Assembly: GCF_947492555.1 (NCBI RefSeq)
Contig: NZ_CANLNE010000004.1
Coordinates: 1 to 64,000 of the forward strand
Length of the DNA stretch: 64,000 nt
Reading direction: 5' to 3'
From: an uncultured Roseobacter sp.
GTDB taxonomy: Bacteria > Pseudomonadota > Alphaproteobacteria > Rhodobacterales > Rhodobacteraceae
The notes under the pieces are model-generated. The model did not search any database, had not been told where the DNA came from, and was given only the letters and a program-made list of their open reading frames with translations. Below, in pieces: positions 45,063-56,113 of the stretch. Numbering within the stretch: the stretch's first letter is position 1; every line of letters begins with the position of its first letter. A program made the position numbers and the translations under genes.

Positions 45063-46166
45063 TCAGAAGTCGGAAATCTCTTTCCAGGTTTTGTCTTTAG
45101 AAGACGCCATGGCCGCGGCAATCACGCGGTTCACCTCCATACCGTCCTTGAACGTCGGCCAGACCGGCTGCCCGGTCTCAATGGCCCGCAGAAAATCGCG
45201 GGCCTCGATGATGATTTGGTCCTGATAACCGGTGCCATGCCCTGGCCCCTGGCAGAAGGGTTCGTAGTCAGGATGGGCCGGGCCGGTCAGGATCTTGGTG
45301 AACCCCCGCGTCGCCTCCGCTCCCTCGGCACGATAGAGCCATAGCGCGTTCTGATCTTCCTGATCGAACCGAATGGCCCCCTTTGTCCCGGTGGCTTCAT
45401 AGGCATAGCCCATTTTGCGCCCCGTGGAGATGCGGGAAAAATACATTTGCCCCATTGCGCCGCCTGCAAAGCGGCACATCATCTGGCCATGATCGTCATT
45501 GGTAACTGTGCCGCCGGGGCGGGTCGCGTGAACCGTCTCGACTTCGGAAATCAACCGCTCAATGGGCCCCAGCAGGGCAAGCGCTGCGTTGATCATATGC
45601 GGCGCAAGATCCCCCATGGTGCCGTTGGCGTCCCCGTCGGTGCGCCAGGAGGCGGGCGTTTGCGGATTGGCGAGGAAGTCTTCCGTATGCTCGCCCCGGA
45701 ACCACGTTACATCGCCGATCACCCCGTCCGCGACTAGCTGACGCGCATATTGGCTGGCGGGCGTCCGAATATAGTTGAAGCCGGTCATATTCGCGACACC
45801 GGCCGCATCGGCAGCAGCCACCATTGCCCGGCTGTCGTCCAGCGAGGCGCCAAGCGGCTTTTCACAGAACACCGGCTTACCTAGCGCAAAGGCCGCGTCG
45901 GCAATGGCGCGATGGGTCTCCTGCGGGCTGGCGATCACAACGGCCTCCACGCCCGGGTCATTCACCAGAACCTGCCAGTCATCGGTGGCACGCGCAAACC
46001 CATAGGCAGCCCGATATCGCTCGGCGCTTTCTGGAGAGGTGGCGCAGATCATCTCCAGCCGCGGCCTGCGTGCTGTGTCGAACACCGCGCCAACAGCTGA
46101 CATCGCGACCGCATGGGCCTTGCCCATGTAGCCGCCACCGACGATGCCTATCCCAATCTCAGCCAT
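45063..46166 (-). CDS. Gfo/Idh-family inositol-type dehydrogenase
   Basis: A 367-residue dehydrogenase beginning MAEIGIGIVGGGYMGKAHAV. The cofactor motif is GIVGGGYMGKAHA, then VIASPQETHRAIAD and CEKPLG, with GDLAPHMINAALAL supplying the late His. Start 46166 is chosen; an open frame continues 14 codons upstream into the operator palindrome and is not translated in any sensible way. It leads the minus-strand half of the divergent inositol unit and acts with IolE. Members of this type oxidise myo-, scyllo- or chiro-inositol. Confidence 0.88.
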   Translation of the reverse strand: MAEIGIGIVGGGYMGKAHAVAMSAVGAVFDTARRPRLEMICATSPESAERYRAAYGFARATDDWQVLVNDPGVEAVVIASPQETHRAIADAAFALGKPVFCEKPLGASLDDSRAMVAAADAAGVANMTGFNYIRTPASQYARQLVADGVIGDVTWFRGEHTEDFLANPQTPASWRTDGDANGTMGDLAPHMINAALALLGPIERLISEVETVHATRPGGTVTNDDHGQMMCRFAGGAMGQMYFSRISTGRKMGYAYEATGTKGAIRFDQEDQNALWLYRAEGAEATRGFTKILTGPAHPDYEPFCQGPGHGTGYQDQIIIEARDFLRAIETGQPVWPTFKDGMEVNRVIAAAMASSKDKTWKEISDF

Positions 46167-46191
46167 CGGCGCGTCCTTTTTTGAGAATCCG

Positions 46192-46209
46192 TTTGCAACC
46201 GGTTGCAAA
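46192..46209. promoter_or_regulatory. Palindromic LacI-type operator, site 2
   Basis: A perfect 18-base palindrome TTTGCAACCGGTTGCAAA, identical over its length to the inside of site 1 at 41349-41368. It lies between the divergent starts of the Gfo/Idh gene (46166, minus) and iolD (46289, plus), so one bound repressor can control both operons. Two exact matches about 4.8 kb apart are very unlikely by chance for this length. Confidence 0.88.
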
Positions 46210-46288
46210 ATTAGTATCGTGAGAGTCGAAGCTGTTCAAGCCGCGAAATGATCTGGTCGCAATAATCGCCCGAAGGACCTCTGTATCC

Positions 46289-48151
46289 ATGACCACTCAG
46301 ACCCTGACCACCGCGCAGGCCATCATCCAATGGCTCGACAATCAGTTTATCGAAATCGATGGCGTCGAAATGCGGATCTGTGGGGGCGGCTTTGGCATTT
46401 TCGGCCACGGCAATGTGCCCTGTCTGGGCGAAGCGCTCTATAATGTGCGGGACACTCTGCCGCTCTATCGCGGTCAGAACGAGCAGAGCATGGGCTTTGC
46501 CGCCGCAGGGTACGCCAAGCAGTGGCTGCGCCAACGGTTCATGTTCTGCACCGCGTCTGCAGGACCGGGCACGTCGAACCTGGTGACCTCGGCGGCGCTG
46601 GCCCATGCGAACCGTCTGCCGATGCTGCTGCTCTGTGGCGATACCTATGTCACGCGCCTGCCGGACCCGGTGCTGCAGCAGATGGAGCATTTCCACGACC
46701 CGACCTTCGGTGTGAATGATGCGTTCAAATCGGTCAGCCGTTACTGGGATCGGATCACCCATCCCGCGCAGATCATCCAGTCGCTGCCCGCAGCCCTGGC
46801 CACACTGCTCGATCCGGCGGATTGCGGCCCCGCCTTCATTGGCTTGCCACAGGACGTGCAAGGCTGGACCTTTGACTACCCCGACGAATTCTTCGAAAAG
46901 CGCGTGCATCGCATTCGCCGTCAAACACCGGACGCCGCCGAAATCGTGGATGCCGCCGCGCTGCTGAAAACCGCCAGACGCCCGATGATCATCGCGGGGG
47001 GTGGGGTGCAGTATTCCCGCGCTGTGGCCGAGCTGACAGCCTTTGCCGAAGCGCATCAGATTCCCGTGGTCGAGACCATTGCGGGCCGGGCCAACCTGAT
47101 TGACACGCACCCGCTGAACATTGGACCCATCGGTGTAACCGGATCAGATAGCGCAAATGCCATTGCCGAGCGGGCCGATGTGATCCTCGCAGTGGGTACA
47201 CGGCTGCAGGATTTCACTACCGGCTCCTGGACGGCCTTTGCCAAAGACGCGCGGTTCATCTCGCTCAATGCAGGTCGCCACGACGCGGGCAAGCATCGCT
47301 CTCTTCCGGTGGTGGGCGATGCCAAACTGGGGCTGACAGCAATGGGTGAGGCACTCGACAGCTATACCGCGCCCGGTGAGTGGGTCGAGCACGCGCAGTC
47401 CGAGCGGACAAAATGGAACGCTTACGTGGCCGACAACGTCTCCTATGGCGACAACCGCCCCAACTCCTATGCCCAGGCCATCGGCGTGGTGAACGCGCTC
47501 TGTGATCCGCGCGACCGGGTTGTGGCAGCAGCGGGCGGTCTGCCTGCGGAGGTCACAGCCAACTGGCGCACGCTCGATCCGGGCACCGTGGACGTCGAAT
47601 TCGGCTTTTCCTGCATGGGCTATGAAATCGCTGGCGCCTGGGGCGCACGCATCGCCCAGTCCCAACGCGAGCCGGAGCGCGATACGATCACCTTCTGCGG
47701 CGATGGCTCTTATCTGATGCTAAACTCCGACATCTACTCCTCGGTGCTCACGGGCAAAAAGCTGATCATCCTCCTGCTCGATAACGGGGGCTTTGCGGTG
47801 ATCAACAAGCTGCAAAACAATACCGGCAACGAGAGCTTCAACAACCTCATCGCAGATTGCCCTACAGTGCCCGAGCCCTTTGCCGTGGACTTCGAGGCGC
47901 ATGCTGCCTCCATGGGTGCCAATGCCGAAACCGTTCAAAATCCCACCGAACTGGCTGAGGCGTTCAAACGCGCCCAAGCCGCTGACAAGACCTCTGTGAT
48001 CGTCATGAAGGTCGACGCCTACGAAGGCTGGACCACGCAGGGGCACACCTGGTGGGAATGCGGCACGCCGCAGGTCTCGACGTCGGAGAAGGTGCGCGCG
48101 GCCCACGCCGAATGGGAAAGCGCGCGTGTTCGCCAGCGAAGGGGTATCTGA
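46289..48151 (+). CDS. iolD: 3D-(3,5/4)-trihydroxycyclohexane-1,2-dione hydrolase
   Basis: A 620-residue thiamine diphosphate-dependent ring-opening enzyme of inositol catabolism. The TPP-family layout is visible: a PYR domain near the N-terminus with the glutamate in RGQNEQSMGFAA, then a central domain, and the C-terminal TPP-binding motif GDGSYLMLNSDIYSSV followed by LLLDNGGFAVIN. IolD-specific text includes GGFGIFGHGNVPCLGEAL. It converts the dione made by IolE to 5-deoxy-glucuronate. First gene of the plus-strand operon behind operator site 2; its stop overlaps the iolC start (TGATG). Confidence 0.95.
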   Translation: MTTQTLTTAQAIIQWLDNQFIEIDGVEMRICGGGFGIFGHGNVPCLGEALYNVRDTLPLYRGQNEQSMGFAAAGYAKQWLRQRFMFCTASAGPGTSNLVTSAALAHANRLPMLLLCGDTYVTRLPDPVLQQMEHFHDPTFGVNDAFKSVSRYWDRITHPAQIIQSLPAALATLLDPADCGPAFIGLPQDVQGWTFDYPDEFFEKRVHRIRRQTPDAAEIVDAAALLKTARRPMIIAGGGVQYSRAVAELTAFAEAHQIPVVETIAGRANLIDTHPLNIGPIGVTGSDSANAIAERADVILAVGTRLQDFTTGSWTAFAKDARFISLNAGRHDAGKHRSLPVVGDAKLGLTAMGEALDSYTAPGEWVEHAQSERTKWNAYVADNVSYGDNRPNSYAQAIGVVNALCDPRDRVVAAAGGLPAEVTANWRTLDPGTVDVEFGFSCMGYEIAGAWGARIAQSQREPERDTITFCGDGSYLMLNSDIYSSVLTGKKLIILLLDNGGFAVINKLQNNTGNESFNNLIADCPTVPEPFAVDFEAHAASMGANAETVQNPTELAEAFKRAQAADKTSVIVMKVDAYEGWTTQGHTWWECGTPQVSTSEKVRAAHAEWESARVRQRRGI

Positions 48152-49137
48152 TGCTGCAGGAGGCGCTTGCTACTGGCAATTTCCTGGTCGTCGGCCGGGT
48201 CGGGATGGATTTCTTCCCTGATCCGCCGGGCACCCGTACCCGCGACGCCACGGTGATGCGCGTGGGCATGGGCGGGTCTGCCGCCAACACCGCCGCCGGT
48301 CTGGTGAAATTGGGCTGCAAAGCCGCATTGGTCACGGCGGTGTCGGATGATGCGGTCGGTTGGTATTGCGAAGGGCAGCTCGATCACTACGGCGTTGACC
48401 GCAGTTATGTGAAGCGCGTGCGCGGTGAATACCGCACGTCGCTTGCGGTCTACGAGACCCGCATCGAAGAGCACCAATCTGTCATCTACCGCAACAATGC
48501 GGCTGATTTTCAGATGGATGCTGCCGACATCGACGCCATCGACTTCACCGCTTACGGTGCCGTCATCACTGCGGGTACGGTCTTTGCGGCTGAACCCTCC
48601 CGCAGCGCCGCCTTCCGCGCCTTTGACAAGGCCAAGGAGGCGGGCCTGCCGATCCTCTTTGACATTGACTACCGCCCCTACAGCTGGCCCTCGGCGGCAG
48701 AGGCTGAAGAGGTGCTAACACGGGCGGGCGCCATGGCCGATGTGATCGTCGGCAATGACGAGGAATTCGGCTTTATGGCCGGCCAAATCGACAGGGGCCT
48801 TGCCAAGGCCCGCGCACTCGCCGAGACCAGCGCCCAAATGGTGATCTACAAGATGGGCCCCAAAGGCGCGATCACCTTTGCGGATGGCACGGAGACGCGT
48901 ACCGGCATCTACCCTGTCGAGGCGGTGAAACCGACCGGCGCAGGCGACAGTTTCATGGCCGGGCTGCTGGCCAGCCTTTCCAAAGGGCGCCCGCTGAAGG
49001 AGGCGGTCCTGCGCGGCTCCGCCTGTGCCTCTGTCGTCGTGGCCAAGCCCGGCTGCTCTCCCGCGATGCCCGACACCGATGAACTCGAGGCGTTTCTCGC
49101 CACTCACCCCGGCCCGACCGCGGCCCAGGAAGGATAA
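48151..49137 (+). CDS. iolC: 5-dehydro-2-deoxygluconokinase
   Basis: A 328-residue PfkB/ribokinase-family kinase that phosphorylates 2-deoxy-5-keto-gluconate. N-terminal GRVGMDFFPDPPGT and VGMGGSAANTAAGLVKLG are typical; the C-terminal PfkB motif KPTGAGDSFMAGLLASL holds the catalytic Asp. It is the kinase alone; many alphaproteobacterial IolC proteins carry a C-terminal DUF2090 aldolase-like extension, which is absent here and is replaced by a separate aldolase gene. ATG 48151 shares a base with the iolD stop; a longer frame runs inside iolD. Confidence 0.93.
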   Translation: MLQEALATGNFLVVGRVGMDFFPDPPGTRTRDATVMRVGMGGSAANTAAGLVKLGCKAALVTAVSDDAVGWYCEGQLDHYGVDRSYVKRVRGEYRTSLAVYETRIEEHQSVIYRNNAADFQMDAADIDAIDFTAYGAVITAGTVFAAEPSRSAAFRAFDKAKEAGLPILFDIDYRPYSWPSAAEAEEVLTRAGAMADVIVGNDEEFGFMAGQIDRGLAKARALAETSAQMVIYKMGPKGAITFADGTETRTGIYPVEAVKPTGAGDSFMAGLLASLSKGRPLKEAVLRGSACASVVVAKPGCSPAMPDTDELEAFLATHPGPTAAQEG

Positions 49138-49140
49138 CCC

Positions 49141-49983
49141 ATGCACATAGCCCCGCACGACAACCAGAACACACCCATCGTGAATGCGGACGACCCGACT
49201 GTCCCGCTGAATTACTTCAACATCGTCAAGTTGGAACAGGGCCAGAGCTTTGAGTACCAGGTGCCGGGCTATGAGACCTGCATCGTGCCCGCCACTGGCA
49301 CCGTCGATGTGGAGGTCGAGGGGGTTTCCTTCGCCGCACTTGGCAATCGCGGCGAAGATGTCTGGGACGGCGAACCCGAGGGCGTCTATGTGCCCGTCGG
49401 CGCCAAGGTCCGCATGACGTGCACCTCCGAGGCGACCGAGACATTCATCGCAGGTGCCAAATACGACAAGGTGCTGGAGCCCTTCGACGTGCGCGTGCCC
49501 GAGCTCGACAAGGTGCAATACGGCTCCGACGACACCAAGACGCACCGCAAGATCAAGCACATCCTCGGCCAGAAACAGCATGGCAAAGTGGGTCGGCTGC
49601 TGGTGTCTGAGCTCTTTACAGTGGGGCAGGGTGGCTGGTCGGGTTTTCCCGCGCACAAGCACGACACGGATAACCTGCCGCATGAGACGCGCCATGATGA
49701 GACCTATAATTTCCGCTTCCGGCCCAATCACGGCTCGGGCGTGCAGATCCTGCAGCGCGAAGAGGGCAAGCCGGGGGATGCTTACCAGCTGATGGATGGC
49801 TCCACCATTTGCATCGACAAGGGCTATCACCCCTGCGCGGTCATGCCGGGCTACGAGATGTACTACTTCACGATCCTCGGCGGCCTCTCGCAGCGCAGCC
49901 TCGTGCAGTACTTCCAGCCGACCCATGCCTATCAGATCGAGACGATCCCGGGCATCAAGGACATGGTGGCGAAGTTCAAGTGA
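49141..49983 (+). CDS. iolB: 5-deoxy-glucuronate isomerase
   Basis: A 280-residue double cupin that isomerises 5-deoxy-D-glucuronate to 2-deoxy-5-keto-D-gluconate. Metal-ligand region is GFPAHKHDTD followed by the PHETRHDETYNFRF block, with later HPCAVMPGYEMYYFTILGG. It lies three bases after iolC with GGAAGGA as ribosome-binding site. The N-terminal first cupin (about residues 15-110) is present, so the protein is full length. Confidence 0.94.
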   Translation: MHIAPHDNQNTPIVNADDPTVPLNYFNIVKLEQGQSFEYQVPGYETCIVPATGTVDVEVEGVSFAALGNRGEDVWDGEPEGVYVPVGAKVRMTCTSEATETFIAGAKYDKVLEPFDVRVPELDKVQYGSDDTKTHRKIKHILGQKQHGKVGRLLVSELFTVGQGGWSGFPAHKHDTDNLPHETRHDETYNFRFRPNHGSGVQILQREEGKPGDAYQLMDGSTICIDKGYHPCAVMPGYEMYYFTILGGLSQRSLVQYFQPTHAYQIETIPGIKDMVAKFK

Positions 49984-50042
49984 AGCTGCTCGCAACGTCG
50001 CAAGATGTAGAGAGGGTCACCCCCGCCCGCAGGCACGGGGCT

Positions 50043-50062
50043 GCCCGGCGGTGCCGCCGGGC
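50043..50062 (+). other. Hairpin between iolB and the aldolase gene
   Basis: GCCCGGCG-GTGC-CGCCGGGC is a perfect 8-base-pair stem with a 4-base loop (or 9 and 2). It sits inside the 119-base gap after iolB, with no T-run, so it is unlikely to end transcription; it may protect the upstream mRNA or tune expression of the downstream genes. Confidence 0.55.
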
Positions 50063-50102
50063 GATTACGCCCAATTCAACGATCTGCAAGGGGATGTAGC
50101 CC

Positions 50103-50942
50103 ATGCCCCTCGTTACCCTCTCGGACGTCCTGAAACCTGCGCTGAAGCGGGGCCACGCCATTGCGGGCCTGGTCACCCTCGGTTGGGAGGACATGCGCGC
50201 CTACGTAGCCGCCGCCGAAGCCGAAAGCGTCCCCGTCATCCTGCAGGCGGGTCCTTCTTGCCGTGAGCACACGCCGCTACCCGTTCTTGGCAAGATGTTC
50301 CGTCACCTCGCCGAAAGCTCCAGCGTGCCTGTCGTTGCTCACCTTGATCATGGCTATACCGCTGACGAGTGCCGCGAGGCTCTGGAGTCGGGTTTCACTT
50401 CGCTGATGTTCGACGGCTCTCGCCTGCCGCTGCAACAGAATATCGACGAGACCGCGGCCATAGCGGAAATGGCCCACAGCGCGGGCATCTCCTGCGAGGG
50501 TGAGATTGGCTTTGTCGGCTACGCACAGGGCGAAACCTCGGAAGGCACCAACCCTGAGGAGGCCGCGACATTCGCCCGCGAGACAAAGGTCGATGCCATG
50601 GCGATTTCGGTTGGCAACGTGCACCTGCAGGAAAACAAGGAAGGCGGACTCGATGAGCCACGTATCCGCACCATCGAAGCGCTGACCGACACGCCACTGG
50701 TGATCCACGGCGGCTCCGGTGTGCCGATGGCGCAACGTCTGCACCTTGCGCGGAGCTCTAACATCTGCAAATTCAACATCGGCACTGAGCTGCGCATGGC
50801 CTTTGGAGACGCGCTGCGCGAGGCCGTCAACAGCAACCCCAGCCGCTTTGACCGCGTGCAGATCCTGAAAGACACTCACGACCCAATGGTCGCGGCCACC
50901 CGCGCCGTGCTGCGCGGTTTTAAGGGAGAAGATCAATGCTGA
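50103..50942 (+). CDS. iolJ: Class II (IolJ-type) aldolase
   Basis: A 279-residue zinc-dependent class II aldolase of the fructose-bisphosphate/tagatose family. Catalytic and zinc residues are in VVAHLDHGYT (the HLDHG motif), SCEGEIGFVG, ISVGNVHLQEN and VIHGGSGVP. In inositol catabolism this fold splits 2-deoxy-5-keto-gluconate-6-phosphate into malonate semialdehyde and dihydroxyacetone phosphate, the job implied here by position after iolDCB and before iolG. Overlaps iolG by 7 bases. It could also be an ordinary fructose-bisphosphate aldolase, but the operon argues against it. Confidence 0.83.
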   Translation: MPLVTLSDVLKPALKRGHAIAGLVTLGWEDMRAYVAAAEAESVPVILQAGPSCREHTPLPVLGKMFRHLAESSSVPVVAHLDHGYTADECREALESGFTSLMFDGSRLPLQQNIDETAAIAEMAHSAGISCEGEIGFVGYAQGETSEGTNPEEAATFARETKVDAMAISVGNVHLQENKEGGLDEPRIRTIEALTDTPLVIHGGSGVPMAQRLHLARSSNICKFNIGTELRMAFGDALREAVNSNPSRFDRVQILKDTHDPMVAATRAVLRGFKGEDQC

Positions 50943-51922
50943 ACATCGGGCTTCTGGGCTGCGGACGCATTGGCGTGGTGCACGCAGGCTCCATAGCGCG
51001 GATAGAGGGTGCACGTGTCGCCGCCGTCTCAGATGCCGTGCCTGCAGCCGCGGATGCGCTCGCGGCCAAGACCGGTGCGCAAGTACTCGACAGCGCAGCA
51101 CTCATCGCCAGCCCGGAGGTGGATGCGGTGGTCATCGGCACGCCGACCGACACGCATTACGACCTGATCCATGCTGCTGCCAAAGCAGGCAAGGCGATCT
51201 TTTGTGAAAAACCCATCGATATGTCCGCCGATCGCATCCGCGATTGCATCGAGGCGGTTGAGGCCGCAGGCGTGCCCTTCATGACCGCCTTCAACCGACG
51301 GTTCGACCCGAACTTTGCACATTTGCAAGCGTGCCTCGCCGCAGGCGACATAGGCGACGCCGAGATCATCACGATCCTGTCGCGCGATCCGTCGCCACCA
51401 CCTGTCAGCTACATCACAAGCTCCGGTGGGATCTTCCGCGACATGATGATCCATGATCTCGACATGGCACGGTTCCTTTTGGGCGAGGAACCGACAACTG
51501 TCTTCGCGGTGGGCAGTGCGCTTGTCGATCCGGAGATCGGCGTTGCAGGGGACGCCGACACCGCCGCTGTCACGCTCACCACCGTCAGCGGTAGGATCTG
51601 CCAGATCAGCAATTCCCGCCGGGCGACATACGGTTACGATCAGCGGATTGAGGTGCATGGGTCAGGCGGCATGCTGCGTGCCGCGAATGTTCAGGAGCAC
51701 ACCATCGAGACCGCTAACGCGCGAGGCTTTGCCACGGCACCTGCCAAACACTTCTTCCTTGAACGCTACGAGGCGGCGTACCTGGCTGAGATGCAGCACT
51801 TTGTGACAGCGGTCCGTGACGGGACGGTGCTCGCCCCTGGCATCACTGACGGGCTGCGCGCCCAGATGTTGGCCGACGCCGCCAGTCAATCGTGGGAGAC
51901 GGGCCAGCCCGTGAAGCTTTAG
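50936..51922 (+). CDS. iolG: Inositol 2-dehydrogenase
   Basis: A 328-residue Gfo/Idh dehydrogenase that oxidises myo-inositol to 2-keto-inositol with NAD. The Rossmann motif is IGLLGCGRIGVVHAGSI; FCEKPIDMSADRI holds the conserved Lys; AFNRRFDPNFA and GGIFRDMMIHDLDMARFLLG carry the catalytic Asp and His. It is the third dehydrogenase of the Gfo/Idh family in this region. It ends convergently with oxyR, whose stop overlaps its own by bases 51919-51922. Confidence 0.9.
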   Translation: MLNIGLLGCGRIGVVHAGSIARIEGARVAAVSDAVPAAADALAAKTGAQVLDSAALIASPEVDAVVIGTPTDTHYDLIHAAAKAGKAIFCEKPIDMSADRIRDCIEAVEAAGVPFMTAFNRRFDPNFAHLQACLAAGDIGDAEIITILSRDPSPPPVSYITSSGGIFRDMMIHDLDMARFLLGEEPTTVFAVGSALVDPEIGVAGDADTAAVTLTTVSGRICQISNSRRATYGYDQRIEVHGSGGMLRAANVQEHTIETANARGFATAPAKHFFLERYEAAYLAEMQHFVTAVRDGTVLAPGITDGLRAQMLADAASQSWETGQPVKL

Positions 51923-52809
51923 CCGGTCACCGTCTGCTTTACCCGGCCTGCCAGACCGGTCAACTGATCGGCCAGCGGCGTCGATTTCCGCCAAACCATG
52001 CCAATGGTGCGGGTGGGTTCGGGCCGTTTGAAGTGCGCGACAGAGACATCCGCCGAGCGGGTTTCAAGTGCCACCGCCATCTCGGGGATCAGTGTCACGC
52101 CGAGGCCGCTGGCCACCATCTGCACCAGCGTGGAGAGCGAACTGCCCTCCATGCTTTCGCGCGGCAGGTTGGACGGGGTACCACAAAAGGCCAGCGCTTG
52201 ATCCCGAAAGCAATGACCTTCTTCCAGCAGCAAAAGACGCATTTTGCTGAGGGTTTCACTGCTTGGTACCGGTTTTTCCGCGTCGGACAAGCTGCGCACC
52301 AGAACAAAGCTCTCGTCAAACAAGGGCACCTCGGTCAGGCCGGGCTCCGAGATCGGCAGCGCCACCAGCGCCACATCCAACTGTCCGCCCAGCAGATCAA
52401 AGATCAGGTTTTCCGTCTGTGTCTCCCGGATGCGCAGGTCAAGCCGGGGGTAGGCGTCATTCAGATCGGCAACGAGACGGGGTAACAGGTAGGGCCCGAC
52501 GGTGGGAATGATGCCCAGCCGCAACTTGCCGATCAACCCGGCCTGTGATGCGCGCGCGAGGTCCGAGAGGTCATCTATCGAGCGTAGAATAGGCCGGACC
52601 CGTTGGGCAAATTCCTCTCCGAACGAGGTTAGGCGGATGTGGCGCGCGTGCCGCTCAAAGAGCAGTTGGCCAAGGGTTTCCTCCAACTCCTTGATTTGCA
52701 CGGAAATCGCGGGTTGGGAGATCGAGCACGCCTCTGCCGCGCGCCCAAAATGCCCATGCAGGGCGACGGCTTCAAAGTATCGCAGCTGCCTGATCGTGAA
52801 GTTTTCCAT
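51919..52809 (-). CDS. oxyR: OxyR, peroxide-sensing LysR regulator
   Basis: A 296-residue LysR-type regulator. The N-terminal helix-turn-helix covers TIRQLRYFEAVALHGHFGRA through SISQPAISVQIKELEE. The redox pair is present: Cys200 and Cys209 in LLLEEGHCFRDQALAFCGTP, at the same 9-residue spacing as the disulfide-forming cysteines of E. coli OxyR. It senses hydrogen peroxide and activates katG, which it faces. Its gene is convergent with iolG and shares stop-codon bases with it. Confidence 0.93.
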   Translation of the reverse strand: MENFTIRQLRYFEAVALHGHFGRAAEACSISQPAISVQIKELEETLGQLLFERHARHIRLTSFGEEFAQRVRPILRSIDDLSDLARASQAGLIGKLRLGIIPTVGPYLLPRLVADLNDAYPRLDLRIRETQTENLIFDLLGGQLDVALVALPISEPGLTEVPLFDESFVLVRSLSDAEKPVPSSETLSKMRLLLLEEGHCFRDQALAFCGTPSNLPRESMEGSSLSTLVQMVASGLGVTLIPEMAVALETRSADVSVAHFKRPEPTRTIGMVWRKSTPLADQLTGLAGRVKQTVTG

Positions 52810-52811
52810 AG

Positions 52812-55118
<2,307 letters not shown>

Positions 55119-55137
55119 TCGAGGATGTGAAAACCGT

Positions 55138-55166
55138 GATGCGCCGTCTCTGTGAGGCGGCGCATC
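55138..55166 (+). terminator. Intrinsic terminator after katG
   Basis: GATGCGCCGTCTC-TGT-GAGGCGGCGCATC forms a 13-base-pair stem (one G-T pair) with a 3-base loop, followed by TTATT. It lies 20 bases after the katG stop. Confidence 0.82.
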
Positions 55167-55246
55167 TTATTGGGCGCTGCACGTCAGGCATGCGTCAGCG
55201 CCTGCAGAGGGCACGTGTGGGTGCGATCACCTGCCTGCGGCTGAGG

Positions 55247-56113
55247 TCATTCGCCGAACACCTCTTTGAAATGTGTGATGCATTGTCGAAAGCCCGCCTC
55301 GAAATCCCCATTGCCGGGATGAAACACGCTCTCAAATGAAATCACACCGTCATACCCGTCTGCCCGGAGCGCGGCGGCGATCTGCGGAAAGAGCGGGCCA
55401 AGCTGACCCTCACCCATCTTGCGCACCTCAAGGGTTGCACGCGGGGTATCGACCAGCACGTCCTTGATATGCACGTGCCCCAGATAGCCGTCTTTTACCT
55501 CCGCATAGCCATCGGGATAGGCGACCTCGTGGCACCAGCAGTTGTTGCCGGGGTCCCATAGCACTTTGAGCGCGTCTCTGGCATCGAGTGCGTCGATCAG
55601 TTTACGCGCGGTGTAGTTTGAATTGACCAGCGTGCCGTTGCCGGTCTCGACCACCAGCGTCACCCCTTCAGCCCGTGCCAGTTCCACGGCGGGCGCGATC
55701 AACGGGGGCATGCTGTCCCAGACGCCATGCGCCACATTCCATTTCTCCGCGCCGTTGTGGCCCCAGAGGATCTGCTCCTTGCGCTGGGTCATGATCCGCA
55801 CCAGCGGGGCGCCAACCACATGGGCCATCTCGATCACCCGCTTCAGCGCGTCCATATGCCGGGTGTGAACCGCGTCTCCGGCGCGGTTCTCGGCCGACAT
55901 GCCGGCGAAGATATGCCGCGACAGGCAGGAGACCGGCTTGCCGCGATCTCGCAGCAGGGCATTGATCTCGCGCACTTCGGCAGCGGTGTGATCGCCCACT
56001 TCCGTGTCGCCGACAAATTGCAGTTCCGCGTAGTCGAGCCCAAACTCATCCATGACACTCACAGCATGGCGTAGATCCCTGCTGATGCCGTCGCAGATCA
56101 CCCCAAGCTTCAT
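55247..56113 (-). CDS. Hydroxypyruvate-isomerase-like sugar phosphate isomerase/epimerase
   Basis: A 288-residue xylose-isomerase-like TIM-barrel protein. Metal-site blocks are VVETGNGTL, VLWDPGNNCW, GHVHIKDVL and ISFESVFHPG. The ATG overlaps the preceding gene as ATGA (56110-56113). It lies with a beta-hydroxyacid dehydrogenase, a GntR regulator and a TRAP importer, so it probably isomerises a sugar acid or keto-acid in the same pathway. The exact substrate is unknown. Confidence 0.82.
   Translation of the reverse strand: MKLGVICDGISRDLRHAVSVMDEFGLDYAELQFVGDTEVGDHTAAEVREINALLRDRGKPVSCLSRHIFAGMSAENRAGDAVHTRHMDALKRVIEMAHVVGAPLVRIMTQRKEQILWGHNGAEKWNVAHGVWDSMPPLIAPAVELARAEGVTLVVETGNGTLVNSNYTARKLIDALDARDALKVLWDPGNNCWCHEVAYPDGYAEVKDGYLGHVHIKDVLVDTPRATLEVRKMGEGQLGPLFPQIAAALRADGYDGVISFESVFHPGNGDFEAGFRQCITHFKEVFGE

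Noticed and set aside
48715-49995. Antisense open frame of 426 codons over iolC and iolB
   Set aside because: Both plus-strand genes have full family motifs; the antisense product resembles nothing.
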